Of a DNA stretch of 64,000 nucleotides, positions 8,796 through 17,135 are shown in pieces. The position numbers and the translations under genes were made by a program. The stretch lies in assembly GCF_023242315.1 (NCBI RefSeq), contig NZ_JALLIY010000005.1, positions 124,001-188,000 of the forward strand, in the 5' to 3' direction. The stretch is from Pseudomonas sp. MWU13-2105. Lineage in GTDB: Bacteria; Pseudomonadota; Gammaproteobacteria; Pseudomonadales; Pseudomonadaceae. The notes under the pieces are model-generated. The model worked only from the letters and a program-made list of their open reading frames with translations, was not told the origin of the DNA and did not search any database. How positions within the stretch are numbered: position 1 is the stretch's first letter; each line of letters begins with the position of its first letter.

Positions 8796-9395
8796 TCAGG
8801 GCCGCATAATCTCGCCATCCACCGCGTCGCCGATTTTCAGGAAATGCCCGCCGGCGACGTGGTGCAAGGTACGCAGCTCATCGTGCCCCTCAAAATGCCA
8901 GCGACCCTCACTGAACACCCGCGAATCAGCCTGGGCTGAAATGACTTCGGCCAGGAACAGGTCGTACTGCTCATGGTTGCGCGGCTCCGGCAGCAAGCGG
9001 CACTCCAGCCAGGCAACGCAGCCCTCCAGCATCGGTGCATCGACTTTCTCGCCCTTGAAGGTTTCCAGGCCGTAGGCATCGAACTTATCGCGATTATGAC
9101 TCTGGCTCAGCTCAAGGCCGGAAGTGCTGCCAACGGTTTGCACAACATCGGCCTGGGCCACGCAAGGCACGTTGATCACAAAAGTCCCCGAGGCTTCCAG
9201 CAGACGCCGCGTCCAAGTGGATTTGTCGATCACCACCGCGACCTTCGGCGGTTCGAAATCCAGCGGCATGGCCCAGGCGGCCGCCATGATATTGCGCTGA
9301 CCGTCGTGGGCAGCACTGACCAGCACCGTAGGGCCGTGATTGAGCAGGCGATAGGCTTTGGACAAGGGTACGGCGAGACGGTGTTCGGCGGACAT
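8796..9395 (-). CDS. Flavin reductase-like FMN-binding protein
   Basis: 199-residue split-barrel flavoprotein of the flavin reductase/DIM6 family. It binds FMN and in relatives reduces flavin with NAD(P)H. The family core appears as NIMAAAWAMPLDFEPPKVAVVIDKSTWTR and GTFVINVP. The ATG at 9395 has AGGAAA upstream; an in-frame extension is not supported. It converges on the LysE gene (stops 1 bp apart), so it is an independent unit. Its partner enzyme is not obvious here. Confidence 0.82.
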   Translation of the reverse strand: MSAEHRLAVPLSKAYRLLNHGPTVLVSAAHDGQRNIMAAAWAMPLDFEPPKVAVVIDKSTWTRRLLEASGTFVINVPCVAQADVVQTVGSTSGLELSQSHNRDKFDAYGLETFKGEKVDAPMLEGCVAWLECRLLPEPRNHEQYDLFLAEVISAQADSRVFSEGRWHFEGHDELRTLHHVAGGHFLKIGDAVDGEIMRP

Positions 9396-9510
9396 AAACG
9401 ATGTTTCCTGACAAAAATACAGAAGGAACATCCTAGGTGAGCACGCCCGGTAAACACAGCCCCCATCGGCCAAAGAAGCTGCATCGTTGCGTGTCAGTCG
9501 CGGCCCGGAC

Positions 9511-9533
9511 AATTCAACCGCAAGAGTCGGAGT
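9511..9533 (+). promoter_or_regulatory. Ada-box-like element upstream of the 2OG oxygenase
   Basis: AATTCAACCGCAAGA followed by GTCGGAGT. Compared with the element before ada (10318) it is 21/23 identical, and the two sit exactly the same distance (84 nt) before their start codons. The AATT...GCAA pattern resembles the A-box/B-box arrangement bound by methylated E. coli Ada. Confidence 0.7.
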
Positions 9534-9594
9534 GTTCGCGCCCGGCGGACTTTCCAGACTGCACGCCTTACCGGATAGGCCTCGAGGCAACCTC

Positions 9595-10296
9595 ATGCAC
9601 ACCCGAATTCAATCGCTGGACTGGCTGGCGATCCGCCAAGACCTGGACCAGCAAGGCAATGCCCTGTTACCCAATCTGCTCAGCCCGGAAGAATGCCTGG
9701 AACTGGCCGCGCTGTACCCACGCAAAGAACCTTTTCGCTCGCGGGTCATCATGGCCCGCCACGGCTTCGGCCAGGGTGAGTACCAATACTTCGCCTACCC
9801 GCTGCCGACACTGGTCCAGCAGCTTCGCACCGAGCTTTATCCAGCCCTGGCGGCGATTGCCAACGACTGGCACAAGCAGATGCAGATCACCGTCTCCTTC
9901 CCCTCGACCCACCAGGCCCTGCTCCAGCGTTGTCATGAAGCCGGCCAGCAACGCCCCACCCCGTTGCTGCTGCAATATGCGGCCGGCGACTACAACTGCC
10001 TGCACCAGGACCTCTACGGCGAACAGGTGTTTCCATTGCAAGTGGCCATCCTGCTGTCGCAGCCGGGAGAAGACTTCAGCGGTGGCGAGTTCGTCCTCAC
10101 CGAGCAACGCCCGCGCATGCAGAGCCGCCCCCAGGTGGTCCCGCTGAAACAGGGCGACGCGGTGATCTTTGCCGTGTCCCAGCGCCCGGTTCACGGCACG
10201 CGGGGGTTCTATCGCGTGAACATGCGCCATGGCGTCAGCCGTGTGAATGCAGGCCAGCGGCATACCCTGGGCATCATCTTTCATGACGCCACCTGA
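9595..10296 (+). CDS. 2OG-Fe(II) oxygenase, probable alkylation-damage repair enzyme
   Basis: 233-residue 2-oxoglutarate/iron dioxygenase. The facial triad is His137-x-Asp139 (LHQDLYG) and His200 (PVHGTRG), with Arg222 as likely 2OG ligand. The sequence resembles the family once called DUF2086, predicted to act on damaged DNA, and is not an AlkB orthologue; an AlkB gene is at 33239. The ATG at 9595 fits the domain start. It is followed by ada on the same strand, and its promoter carries the same Ada-box-like element, so it is probably induced by methylation damage. The substrate is inference. Confidence 0.82.
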   Translation: MHTRIQSLDWLAIRQDLDQQGNALLPNLLSPEECLELAALYPRKEPFRSRVIMARHGFGQGEYQYFAYPLPTLVQQLRTELYPALAAIANDWHKQMQITVSFPSTHQALLQRCHEAGQQRPTPLLLQYAAGDYNCLHQDLYGEQVFPLQVAILLSQPGEDFSGGEFVLTEQRPRMQSRPQVVPLKQGDAVIFAVSQRPVHGTRGFYRVNMRHGVSRVNAGQRHTLGIIFHDAT

Positions 10297-10317
10297 CATC
10301 CCACTCACAGTCGGTAG

Positions 10318-10340
10318 AATTCAACCGCAAGACACGGAGT
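10318..10340 (+). promoter_or_regulatory. Ada-box-like element upstream of ada
   Basis: AATTCAACCGCAAGA followed by CACGGAGT, 84 nt before the ada ATG. It is nearly identical to the 9511 element in sequence and position, which points to autoregulation by Ada of both genes. Confidence 0.7.
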
Positions 10341-10401
10341 TTTCCTGTCTCGCAGCGCCCCTAAGCTGAGCGAGAACTGAATCTTCCGATAGGAGAACAC
10401 C

Positions 10402-11466
10402 ATGAATACCTCGTCCCAAGGAAAAACCGTGGAAAAGGATCCGCGCTGGCAAGCGGTAGTGGCGCGGGACGCAAGCGCCGACGGGGACTTCGTCTATGGC
10501 GTCAGGACCACCGGCGTATATTGCCGCCCGAGCAGTGGCGCGCGTCGGCCCAATCCGGAAAATGTCGAGTTCTTCGATACCCCCGAGCAGGCCGAAGCTG
10601 CCGGCTACCGGCCAAGCCGGCGTGCCGCCGCCGACCAGACGTCGATCAACGAGCAACACGTGACCCTGGTGACCCGGGCCTGCCAACTCATTGAATCGTC
10701 CGACACCCCGCCCACACTCAATCCCCTGGCCGAACAACTGGGCCTGAGCCCTTTTCACTTCCATCGGGTCTTCAAGGCGGTCACCGGTCTCACGCCCAAG
10801 GCTTACGCCAGCGCCCACCGCGCTGGCAAACTGCGGGCACAGCTGGCCCGGGGCGGCTCGGTCACCGAGGCCTTGTATGAAGCCGGCTTCAACGCCAGTA
10901 GCCGGTTCTACGAAGCGTCCAATGGCGTGCTCGGCATGAAACCCAGCGACTATCGCGCCGGCGGTGCCAACACTGATATTCGCTTCGCCATCGGCCAGTG
11001 CTCGCTCGGCGCGATCCTGGTGGCGCAGAGTGATCGCGGGGTCTGCGCGATCCTCCTCGGTGATGATCCGGATATGCTGGCCAAGGACCTGCAGGATAAA
11101 TTCCCACAAGCGCATTTCATCGGCGGCGACTCAGCCTTCGAGCAACTGATCGCCAAGGTGGTGGGCTTTATCGAAGCCCCGGCCATCGGCCTGGACCTGC
11201 CGCTGGACCTGCGCGGTACAGCTTTTCAGGAACGGGTCTGGCAGGCACTGCGCAATATTCCAGTGGGCAGTACCGCAAGTTATGCCGATATCGCCCAGAT
11301 GATCGGTGCGCCGAAATCCTTCCGTGCCGTGGCCCAGGCCTGCGGCGCCAACAGCCTCGCCGTGGCGATTCCCTGTCATCGGGTGGTACGCAGCGACGGC
11401 GCCCTGTCCGGCTATCGCTGGGGAGTCGAGCGCAAGCGCCAGTTGCTGGATCGGGAAGCGCAATAG
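10402..11466 (+). CDS. ada: Ada: methyltransferase and AraC-type regulator with a reduced N-terminal Cys site
   Basis: 354-residue bifunctional protein: N-terminal phosphotriester-repair domain (about 12-80), AraC-type HTH (about 90-185) and C-terminal O6-methylguanine methyltransferase domain with acceptor Cys325 (AIPCHRVV). AGGAG precedes the ATG. In E. coli Ada, Cys38, 42, 69 and 72 bind zinc and Cys38 accepts methyl. Here only the first is kept (Cys41 in TTGVYCRPSS); the others align with Ser45, Ser72 and Ala75 (RPSRRAAAD). Direct O6-meG repair should work. Sensing of methylphosphotriesters through a Zn-Cys4 site cannot work in the E. coli way. Confidence 0.92.
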   Translation: MNTSSQGKTVEKDPRWQAVVARDASADGDFVYGVRTTGVYCRPSSGARRPNPENVEFFDTPEQAEAAGYRPSRRAAADQTSINEQHVTLVTRACQLIESSDTPPTLNPLAEQLGLSPFHFHRVFKAVTGLTPKAYASAHRAGKLRAQLARGGSVTEALYEAGFNASSRFYEASNGVLGMKPSDYRAGGANTDIRFAIGQCSLGAILVAQSDRGVCAILLGDDPDMLAKDLQDKFPQAHFIGGDSAFEQLIAKVVGFIEAPAIGLDLPLDLRGTAFQERVWQALRNIPVGSTASYADIAQMIGAPKSFRAVAQACGANSLAVAIPCHRVVRSDGALSGYRWGVERKRQLLDREAQ

Positions 11467-11480
11467 GTTGCCCCCCCACA

Positions 11481-11510
11481 GGGGAGGCGGCGCCCCAACG
11501 CCGCCTCCCC
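11481..11510. terminator. 12-bp perfect GC hairpin after ada
   Basis: GGGGAGGCGGCG pairs perfectly with CGCCGCCTCCCC around a 6-nt loop, 15 nt after the ada stop. There is no U-run on either strand, so it is a strong 3' hairpin or weak terminator rather than a standard intrinsic one. Confidence 0.5.
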
Positions 11511-11619
11511 CCGGCAACGCACGGGAGCGACTCGCGCCCCCAAGAATAAAGATTGCAAGCTAACAATCTCCGCCTTTACCCTTCCCCACCCGCGTACCAG
11601 CAAGGCTCCGGCTTCAATA

Positions 11620-12549
11620 ATGTCCTCCGTACTCAGCGTCCTGTTGCCCATCTTTGCCCTGATCCTGATCGGTTTCCTCTGCCGACGGAGCAACCGCCTG
11701 GGGCCCAACGCGGCCTCCGAGATCAACCGCATGGTGGTCTGGCTGTGCCTGCCGGCGCTACTGTTCAAGGCCACGGCCACGGCGACCTGGGAACAGATCT
11801 GGCACCCGGGGTTTGTCCTGGCGTTTACCCTCAGTACCCTGGCGATGTTCGTCCTGACCTTGTTGCTGCGCTGGCGCAAGGCCAGGCATTTCGCCGACGC
11901 AAGCATCGATGCCCTCAGCGCGTCCTACGCCAACACCGGCTATATCGGGATTCCGCTGTGCGTGATGGTGCTCGGCCAGAATGGTCTGGAGCCGGCGCTG
12001 ATCGCCTCCTTGCTGGTGGTCTGCGTGCTGTTCGGACTGGCCCTGGTGTGCATCGAGATCGGTTTGCAAAGCGAGCGCCAGGTACATCGGATCGTCTTCA
12101 AGGTACTGCTGGCGCTGGCGAAAAATCCGCTGGTGCTCTCACCTTTGCTCGGCGCGCTCTGGGCCTGGGGCGGCGCACCGTTGCCGGCCCCCTTCGAGAA
12201 GTTTCTCAGCCTGCTGGGCGCCGCCACCATCCCTTGCGCACTGATTTCCCTCGGGCTGTTCCTCGCTCACAAACAACAAGGCCCACGCCAGGGCGCGACG
12301 ATGCTGGTACTGATCAAGCTGGTCGGCCACCCGCTGCTGACCTGGTTCCTGGCCTTCAAGGTGTTTCATCTGCCGCCACTGTGGGCCAATTCGGCGCTGC
12401 TCCTGAGCGCACTGCCCACCGGCACCGGGCCCTTTATGCTGGCCGAGTACTACAAGCGCGAGGCCTCGGTGGTGTCGAGCACCATCCTGATTTCCACGCT
12501 GGGTTCGCTGGTAACGCTGTCAATCTGCCTGTACGTGATCGGCAACTGA
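11620..12549 (+). CDS. AEC (auxin efflux carrier) family transporter
   Basis: 309-residue inner-membrane protein with about 10 TM segments in two repeats. It has family features such as NRMVVWLCLPALLF in TM2 and the GYIGIPLCVMVLG crossover in TM4. Bacterial AEC proteins carry organic acids or small anions; the substrate here is not evident. The Shine-Dalgarno is weak. It stands alone, convergent with the TetR gene. Confidence 0.85.
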   Translation: MSSVLSVLLPIFALILIGFLCRRSNRLGPNAASEINRMVVWLCLPALLFKATATATWEQIWHPGFVLAFTLSTLAMFVLTLLLRWRKARHFADASIDALSASYANTGYIGIPLCVMVLGQNGLEPALIASLLVVCVLFGLALVCIEIGLQSERQVHRIVFKVLLALAKNPLVLSPLLGALWAWGGAPLPAPFEKFLSLLGAATIPCALISLGLFLAHKQQGPRQGATMLVLIKLVGHPLLTWFLAFKVFHLPPLWANSALLLSALPTGTGPFMLAEYYKREASVVSSTILISTLGSLVTLSICLYVIGN

Positions 12550-12554
12550 GCGGT

Positions 12555-13115
12555 TCAGTTCGCCGATTTCACATCCTGCGCCAGTAGCCAGTCACGCGTG
12601 TCGCTGAGCATCTCATCGGCCAACCGCGGATCATCACAAACCCGCGCCAACACCATGGCGCCGACCATCGCGGCCCAGCTGCCAGTAGCGGCGCGGCGTT
12701 TTTCCGCGGCCGTCGCACCAGGCAGGGCCTGGCTCAAGCTCTCGAGCTGACGACGAATGCTCGCAGTCATCTGCGCCCGCGCCTCGGCGGACTGGCGGCT
12801 GGTTTCCGAGGCCAGCCCGGCCATCGGACAGCCACCGGCACAATCCTGCAGGTGCGCGGCACTCAGATACTGCGTGACATAACCGGCCACATCGGCCCCC
12901 GCCGGTACCGACGTCGAGAACACGTGGGCCAGGGACTGGGCTACCAGATCGTCCTTCGAGGCGAAATACCCGTAGAAACCGCCATGGGTCAACCCGGCCG
13001 CCTTCATCACCTCCGACACGGTGACCGCCTCATAGCCCTTGGCCCGAAACAGCCGACTGGCGGCTTCGAGGATATTGCGCCGGTTCTCTGCCACCTGCTC
13101 GCGACTGACCTTCAT
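12555..13115 (-). CDS. TetR/AcrR-family transcriptional repressor
   Basis: 186-residue regulator. The N-terminal HTH (about 12-58) reads NILEAASRLFRAKGYEAVTVSEVMKAAGLTHGGFYGYFASKDDLV (20-residue stretches within this are typical TetR_N). The C-terminal ligand domain contains CAGGCPMAGLASE, with two cysteines that are common in this TetR subgroup. GGAGG lies before the ATG. It is divergent from the SDR gene at 13218, and two palindromes lie between them, so it likely represses the SDR and itself. Confidence 0.88.
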   Translation of the reverse strand: MKVSREQVAENRRNILEAASRLFRAKGYEAVTVSEVMKAAGLTHGGFYGYFASKDDLVAQSLAHVFSTSVPAGADVAGYVTQYLSAAHLQDCAGGCPMAGLASETSRQSAEARAQMTASIRRQLESLSQALPGATAAEKRRAATGSWAAMVGAMVLARVCDDPRLADEMLSDTRDWLLAQDVKSAN

Positions 13116-13136
13116 TGGAAACCTCCACTAATAGGC

Positions 13137-13188
13137 TTGACAGTATACATGATAGCCATCATATTTTCTAAACATGACAACGGTCATG
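13137..13188. promoter_or_regulatory. SDR promoter with two TetR-type operators
   Basis: TTGACA at 13137-13142 and CATATT at 13160-13165 (17-bp spacer) make a plausible -35/-10 for the SDR gene. Two inverted repeats with 4-nt spacers, CATGATagccATCATa (13148-13163) and CATGACaacgGTCATG (13173-13188), are centred 25 bp apart and cover the spacer, -10 and start region. They are the obvious binding sites for the adjacent TetR protein. Confidence 0.6.
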
Positions 13189-13217
13189 AATAAATCAACC
13201 CGCTGAGGATTACCGTC

Positions 13218-14006
13218 ATGACAGTCAAACCCGCCGTTCTGATTACAGGCGCTTCCACCGGTATCGGCGCTGTTTACGCCGACCGCTTCGCCAAGCGCGG
13301 TCACGCCCTGGTGCTGGTGGCTCGGGACAAGGCCCGCATGGACACACTGGCCGAACGGCTGCGACAGGAAACCGGCGTTTCGGTGGATGTGGTCCAGGCC
13401 GACCTGACCGACGCAGGCGATCTGGCCCGTATCGAGTCGCGGGTTCGCGACGATGCGACTATCGGCATCCTGATCAATAACGCCGGTATGGCCGGAGCCG
13501 GGACTTTCCTGGAACAGACGCCCGATGTGGCGAGCCAGCTTATCAACCTCAACATCACCGCCCTCGCCCGCCTGACCAGTGCAATCACGCCACGCCTGGT
13601 CCAGGCAGGCGCGGGGTCGATCATCAACGTCGCCTCGGTGGTGGGCCTGGCGCCGGAACTGCAGATGACGGTCTATGGGGCGACCAAGGCCTTCGTACTG
13701 TTCTTCAGCCAAGGGCTGAATATCGAGCTCGGGGCCAAGGGCTTGTATGTGCAGGCCGTCCTGCCGGCCGCCACCCGTACCGAAATCTGGGAACGCGCGG
13801 GCAAGCGGATCGAGGATCTGCCGGCGGTCATGGAAGTCGATGACCTGGTGGACGCGGCGCTGGTGGGCTTTGATCGCCGCGAAACCGTGACCATTCCGCC
13901 GCTGCCCGACGAAGGCCAGTGGCAAGCCCTGGAGGCCGCGCGCCTGGCGATGCTGCCGAACTACATGCAGGTGCTGCCGGCGGCGCGTTATCGCAATGGC
14001 GCCTGA
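13218..14006 (+). CDS. Short-chain dehydrogenase/reductase (SDR)
   Basis: 262-residue classical SDR with the nucleotide-binding motif TGASTGIG near the N-terminus, NNAG at about 92, and the catalytic YGATK. The structural Ser is in the INVASVVG segment. It should be an NAD(P)-dependent oxidoreductase in the cytoplasm; the substrate is unknown. The divergent TetR gene and intervening operators suggest induction by a small molecule, possibly the enzyme's substrate. Confidence 0.87.
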   Translation: MTVKPAVLITGASTGIGAVYADRFAKRGHALVLVARDKARMDTLAERLRQETGVSVDVVQADLTDAGDLARIESRVRDDATIGILINNAGMAGAGTFLEQTPDVASQLINLNITALARLTSAITPRLVQAGAGSIINVASVVGLAPELQMTVYGATKAFVLFFSQGLNIELGAKGLYVQAVLPAATRTEIWERAGKRIEDLPAVMEVDDLVDAALVGFDRRETVTIPPLPDEGQWQALEAARLAMLPNYMQVLPAARYRNGA

Positions 14007-14073
14007 GGCCAATGTCTCTGCGCAATAGATAGCGTTTCGACCCAGACCCCGTCACTGTGGCCAACACGCTCAT

Positions 14074-14158
14074 TGTAGGAACCCGCTTGCGGGCGATAAG
14101 GCCCGCAAGCCTTGCACCGCTCTCGCTGACGTCATCGCCAGCAAGCCGGCTCCTACAG
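14074..14158. repeat. REP palindrome pair (REPIN-like)
   Basis: TGTAGGAACCCGCTTGCGGG at one end and GCCGGCTCCTACAG at the other, in inverted orientation between the SDR and EamA genes. This is the common Pseudomonas fluorescens-type REP sequence. Confidence 0.7.
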
Positions 14159-14196
14159 TGCGGTGTCGAACCTGGGCCTGGTGAACTGCTGCAACC

Positions 14197-15090
14197 TCAG
14201 CGCACAAGCACCCGTTTGAAGCCCAGTGTCCAGCCCTGTTGCATCCCCGCCGCCGCCAGCAGAATGGCAATCACACCAACCCACTGCACCAGCACCAACT
14301 GGTGGCCGAAGGCGAACCAGTCGACGAAGATCGCCGCAATCGGGTAGATAAAGGACAGCGCCCCGGTCATGGCCGTCGGCAGTTTCTGGATCGCGCCATA
14401 CAACAGTACATACATCACCCCGGTATGAACCATCCCCAGGGTCAGCAGGCTGCCCCAGGCACTCGGCTGTTGCGGGAACGCCGAAATATGCGCCCAGGGC
14501 GCCAGCAGCAAGACCCCGGTGCAGACCTGGACCAGGGCAATCAGGTGCGGCGGCGTGCCCGTCAGGCGCTTGATGATCAGTGCCGCGATGGCATACAACA
14601 GCGCCGCTCCCAACGCCAACCCGATGCCCAGCAGATATTCGCCACCGCTCTCTCCCGGCTGCCCGTGGGCACTGATGATCGCCAGCATCCCGACAAAGGC
14701 CAGGCCCAGCCAGAACAGTTTCCACGCGGTGATCTTCTCGCCGAGAAACAGCGCCGCCAGGCCCACCAGCATGAATGGCTGGACGTTGTAGACCGCCGTG
14801 CCGATGGCAATCGACGCCCGGGAATAGGAAGCGAACAGCAACACCCAGTTACCGACGATCGCCACGCCACTGAGCACCGCCAAAAGAAAGGTGGTACGGG
14901 TCAGGATCCCCGGGCGCAAAAAGCCCATGACGGCACAGATCAGCAGCAAGGTCAGGGCACCGAACAGGCAGCGCCAGAACACCACGTCCAGCACCGGCTG
15001 GCCGGACACCAGCACGAACCAGCCGATGGTCCCCGAGATCAACATGGCCGCGACCATTTCCAGCGAGCCGCGATGCAGTGATGTCTTCAT
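14197..15090 (-). CDS. EamA/DMT-family transporter
   Basis: 297-residue inner-membrane protein with 10 predicted TM segments made of two EamA repeats. Relatives export amino acids or metabolites. AAGGAA lies 7 nt before the ATG. It is divergent from an Lrp/AsnC regulator at 15236, the usual arrangement for an Lrp-controlled amino acid exporter, though the substrate is inferred only from that context. Confidence 0.85.
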   Translation of the reverse strand: MKTSLHRGSLEMVAAMLISGTIGWFVLVSGQPVLDVVFWRCLFGALTLLLICAVMGFLRPGILTRTTFLLAVLSGVAIVGNWVLLFASYSRASIAIGTAVYNVQPFMLVGLAALFLGEKITAWKLFWLGLAFVGMLAIISAHGQPGESGGEYLLGIGLALGAALLYAIAALIIKRLTGTPPHLIALVQVCTGVLLLAPWAHISAFPQQPSAWGSLLTLGMVHTGVMYVLLYGAIQKLPTAMTGALSFIYPIAAIFVDWFAFGHQLVLVQWVGVIAILLAAAGMQQGWTLGFKRVLVR

Positions 15091-15235
15091 AAGTGAGTTC
15101 CTTTGATTGGGCCCTGGGCAGATGACAAAAGTATGCCAAGCCTACTGCCCGCCTCACCAGCGCCATAAATAGGCTAGAATCTTATTTCACCTTTCTTATC
15201 AAGGTAACTTTAATGATTTACCTAACGAGGCAGCC

Positions 15236-15673
15236 ATGACTGACGAAATCGACCACTTGTTGATCAGCGCCCTGATGAGTGACTCGCGCAGCTCGCTCAA
15301 GGCCCTGGCGCAAGTCAGCGGCCTGTCCTCCCCCAGCGTCGCGGAACGCTTGCGCCGGCTGGAAGAGCGTGGCGTGATCAAGGGCTACACCGTCGATGTG
15401 GAGCCCAAATCGTTCGGCTACCTGTTGCAGGCCATCGTGCGCATTCGCCCCCTGCCCGGCCAGTTGCAGGAAGTGGAGCGGCAGATCCAGGCGATTCCCC
15501 AGTTCACCGAATGTGACAAGGTGACCGGTGACGATTGTTTTATCGCCCGCCTGCATGTGCGCGACATGGAGCAACTCGACACGCTCCTGGATCGGCTCAA
15601 CCTCCACGCCGAAACCAATACCGCCATCGTCAAGAAGACCCCGATCAAGCGCCGCTTACCGCCGATGACTTGA
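15236..15673 (+). CDS. Lrp/AsnC-family transcriptional regulator
   Basis: 145-residue regulator. The N-terminal winged HTH is IDHLLISALMSDSRSS...LAQVSGLSSPSVAERLRRLEERGVI. The C-terminal RAM/AsnC effector domain follows (about 65-140, with GDDCFIARLHV). It probably controls the divergent EamA exporter in response to an amino acid. It is slightly shorter than Lrp itself (about 164 residues), as is usual for local regulators. Confidence 0.88.
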   Translation: MTDEIDHLLISALMSDSRSSLKALAQVSGLSSPSVAERLRRLEERGVIKGYTVDVEPKSFGYLLQAIVRIRPLPGQLQEVERQIQAIPQFTECDKVTGDDCFIARLHVRDMEQLDTLLDRLNLHAETNTAIVKKTPIKRRLPPMT

Positions 15674-15908
15674 AATCACCGGTTCGACACCGTCACGGAA
15701 AAGCACGCCCAGACAGCTGGAAAGGCACCGCCAGGCAGGTCGCCCCGCGCCCGCGAGTCGGCGACGGTACAGGAGCGGCAGGCTATAAGAAATCGCCCAC
15801 ATTCCGATAGGCCGAAACCTTCAAGACACGTGGGGCCCAACGGCTGGCGAAGGCCCGCGGCTGGGTTATCATTCATCCATCACCCCTTAGTCCACCGGAT
15901 ACCCTCCC

Positions 15909-16964
15909 ATGCCCACTCTTACCCAAGCCGTCCCCGCCAGAGGCTGGTCGCTCTGGTGGAAACCATTGCTGTTTCTCGCCGTCGCCGCCATTGGCCTGTA
16001 CTACGTCAAATGGTCGCCCTACTACGCCAAGGCCTTCGTCGCCGCCGACAGCCACAGCATCGGTGCCTCGATCATCAACGACAACCCGGCCTCTCCGGTC
16101 GCCGCCGCGCTGGCCTACGCCCAGGTGTACTTCCTGGCGATCTGGAAAGCCGCGGTACTGGCGGTGATTCTCGGCTCGTTGCTGCAAGTGCTGGTTCCCC
16201 GCGACTGGTTGTTGCGCCTGTTCGGCCGCGCCGGTTTCGGTTCGACCCTGCGCGGCGGCCTGTTCGCCCTGCCCGGCATGATGTGCTCCTGCTGCGCGGC
16301 GCCGGTAGCCGCCGGGATGCGTCGACAGAACGTCTCGGTGGGCGCGGCGCTGGCGTTCTGGATCGCCAACCCGGTGCTCAACCCGGCCACCCTGGTGTTC
16401 ATGGGCTTCGTCCTGGGCTGGGGCTTCACCGCGATCCGGCTGGTGGCGGGCCTGGTGCTGGTGCTGGGGGTTTCGCTGGTGGCGCAACGGGTGGCTCGCC
16501 CGGAAACCCTGCCGGAGGCGGCAGTGGAAGCCGTGGTCGATGCCAGCAGCCCGGACCAGCGCAGCTTCATGGCGCGTTGGGGCAAGACCCTGTGGCAACT
16601 GTTCTGGACCACCATCCCGATCTATATCGTGGCGGTGCTGTTGCTGGGCGCGGCACGGGTCTGGCTGTTTCCGCACGTCGATGGCGCCATGGGCAACAGC
16701 CTGCTGTGGCTGGTGCCGCTGGCGATTATCGGGACTTTGTTCGTGATTCCGACGGCGGCCGAGATTCCCATCGTGCAGACCATGATGACCCTGGGCCTGG
16801 GCACCGCGCCGGCGGTGGCGCTGCTGCTGACCCTGCCGAGCGTCAGCCTGCCGTCGCTGTTGATGCTGCGCAAGGAATTCGACGCCAAGGTGCTGGTGAC
16901 CGTGGCGGTGCTGACAATGCTGGTGGGCGTGGCCAGCGGCCTGGTGGCCATGCTGGTCCTGTAA
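15909..16964 (+). CDS. Permease of the ArsP/DUF318 type
   Basis: 351-residue inner-membrane protein with about 8-10 TM segments. It contains the cysteine motif GMMCSCCAAPVAAGMRR characteristic of the PF03773 permease family, whose best-known member, ArsP, exports trivalent methylated and aromatic arsenicals. A second conserved half has TAAEIPIVQTMM. No ArsR or other arsenic gene is adjacent, so the arsenical role is only a family-based possibility. Confidence 0.8.
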   Translation: MPTLTQAVPARGWSLWWKPLLFLAVAAIGLYYVKWSPYYAKAFVAADSHSIGASIINDNPASPVAAALAYAQVYFLAIWKAAVLAVILGSLLQVLVPRDWLLRLFGRAGFGSTLRGGLFALPGMMCSCCAAPVAAGMRRQNVSVGAALAFWIANPVLNPATLVFMGFVLGWGFTAIRLVAGLVLVLGVSLVAQRVARPETLPEAAVEAVVDASSPDQRSFMARWGKTLWQLFWTTIPIYIVAVLLLGAARVWLFPHVDGAMGNSLLWLVPLAIIGTLFVIPTAAEIPIVQTMMTLGLGTAPAVALLLTLPSVSLPSLLMLRKEFDAKVLVTVAVLTMLVGVASGLVAMLVL

Positions 16965-17030
16965 AGACTATCCCGGTCTGACTTGCCCGTTCGCAGGCAG
17001 GAACATCAGATCTTATAAACGCCGCAAAAC

Positions 17031-17105
17031 CTGTAGGAGCGGGCTTGCCGGCGATGGTGATGCAAGCTTCACCACCGCTATCGCTGGCAAGCCAGCTCCT
17101 ACAGT
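17031..17105. repeat. REP palindrome pair
   Basis: CTGTAGGAGCGGGCTTGCCG opposed to GGCAAGCCAGCTCCTACAGT, the same family as the 14074 repeat. It lies between convergent genes (permease and mnmH), a typical location. Confidence 0.75.
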
Positions 17106-17135
17106 GACCGCGTTGACCTGATATGAAATATCCGG

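Noticed and set aside
15676..15876. 66-codon minus-strand ORF between the Lrp and ArsP-type genes
   Set aside because: No Shine-Dalgarno, cysteine-rich random-looking translation, no codon bias.
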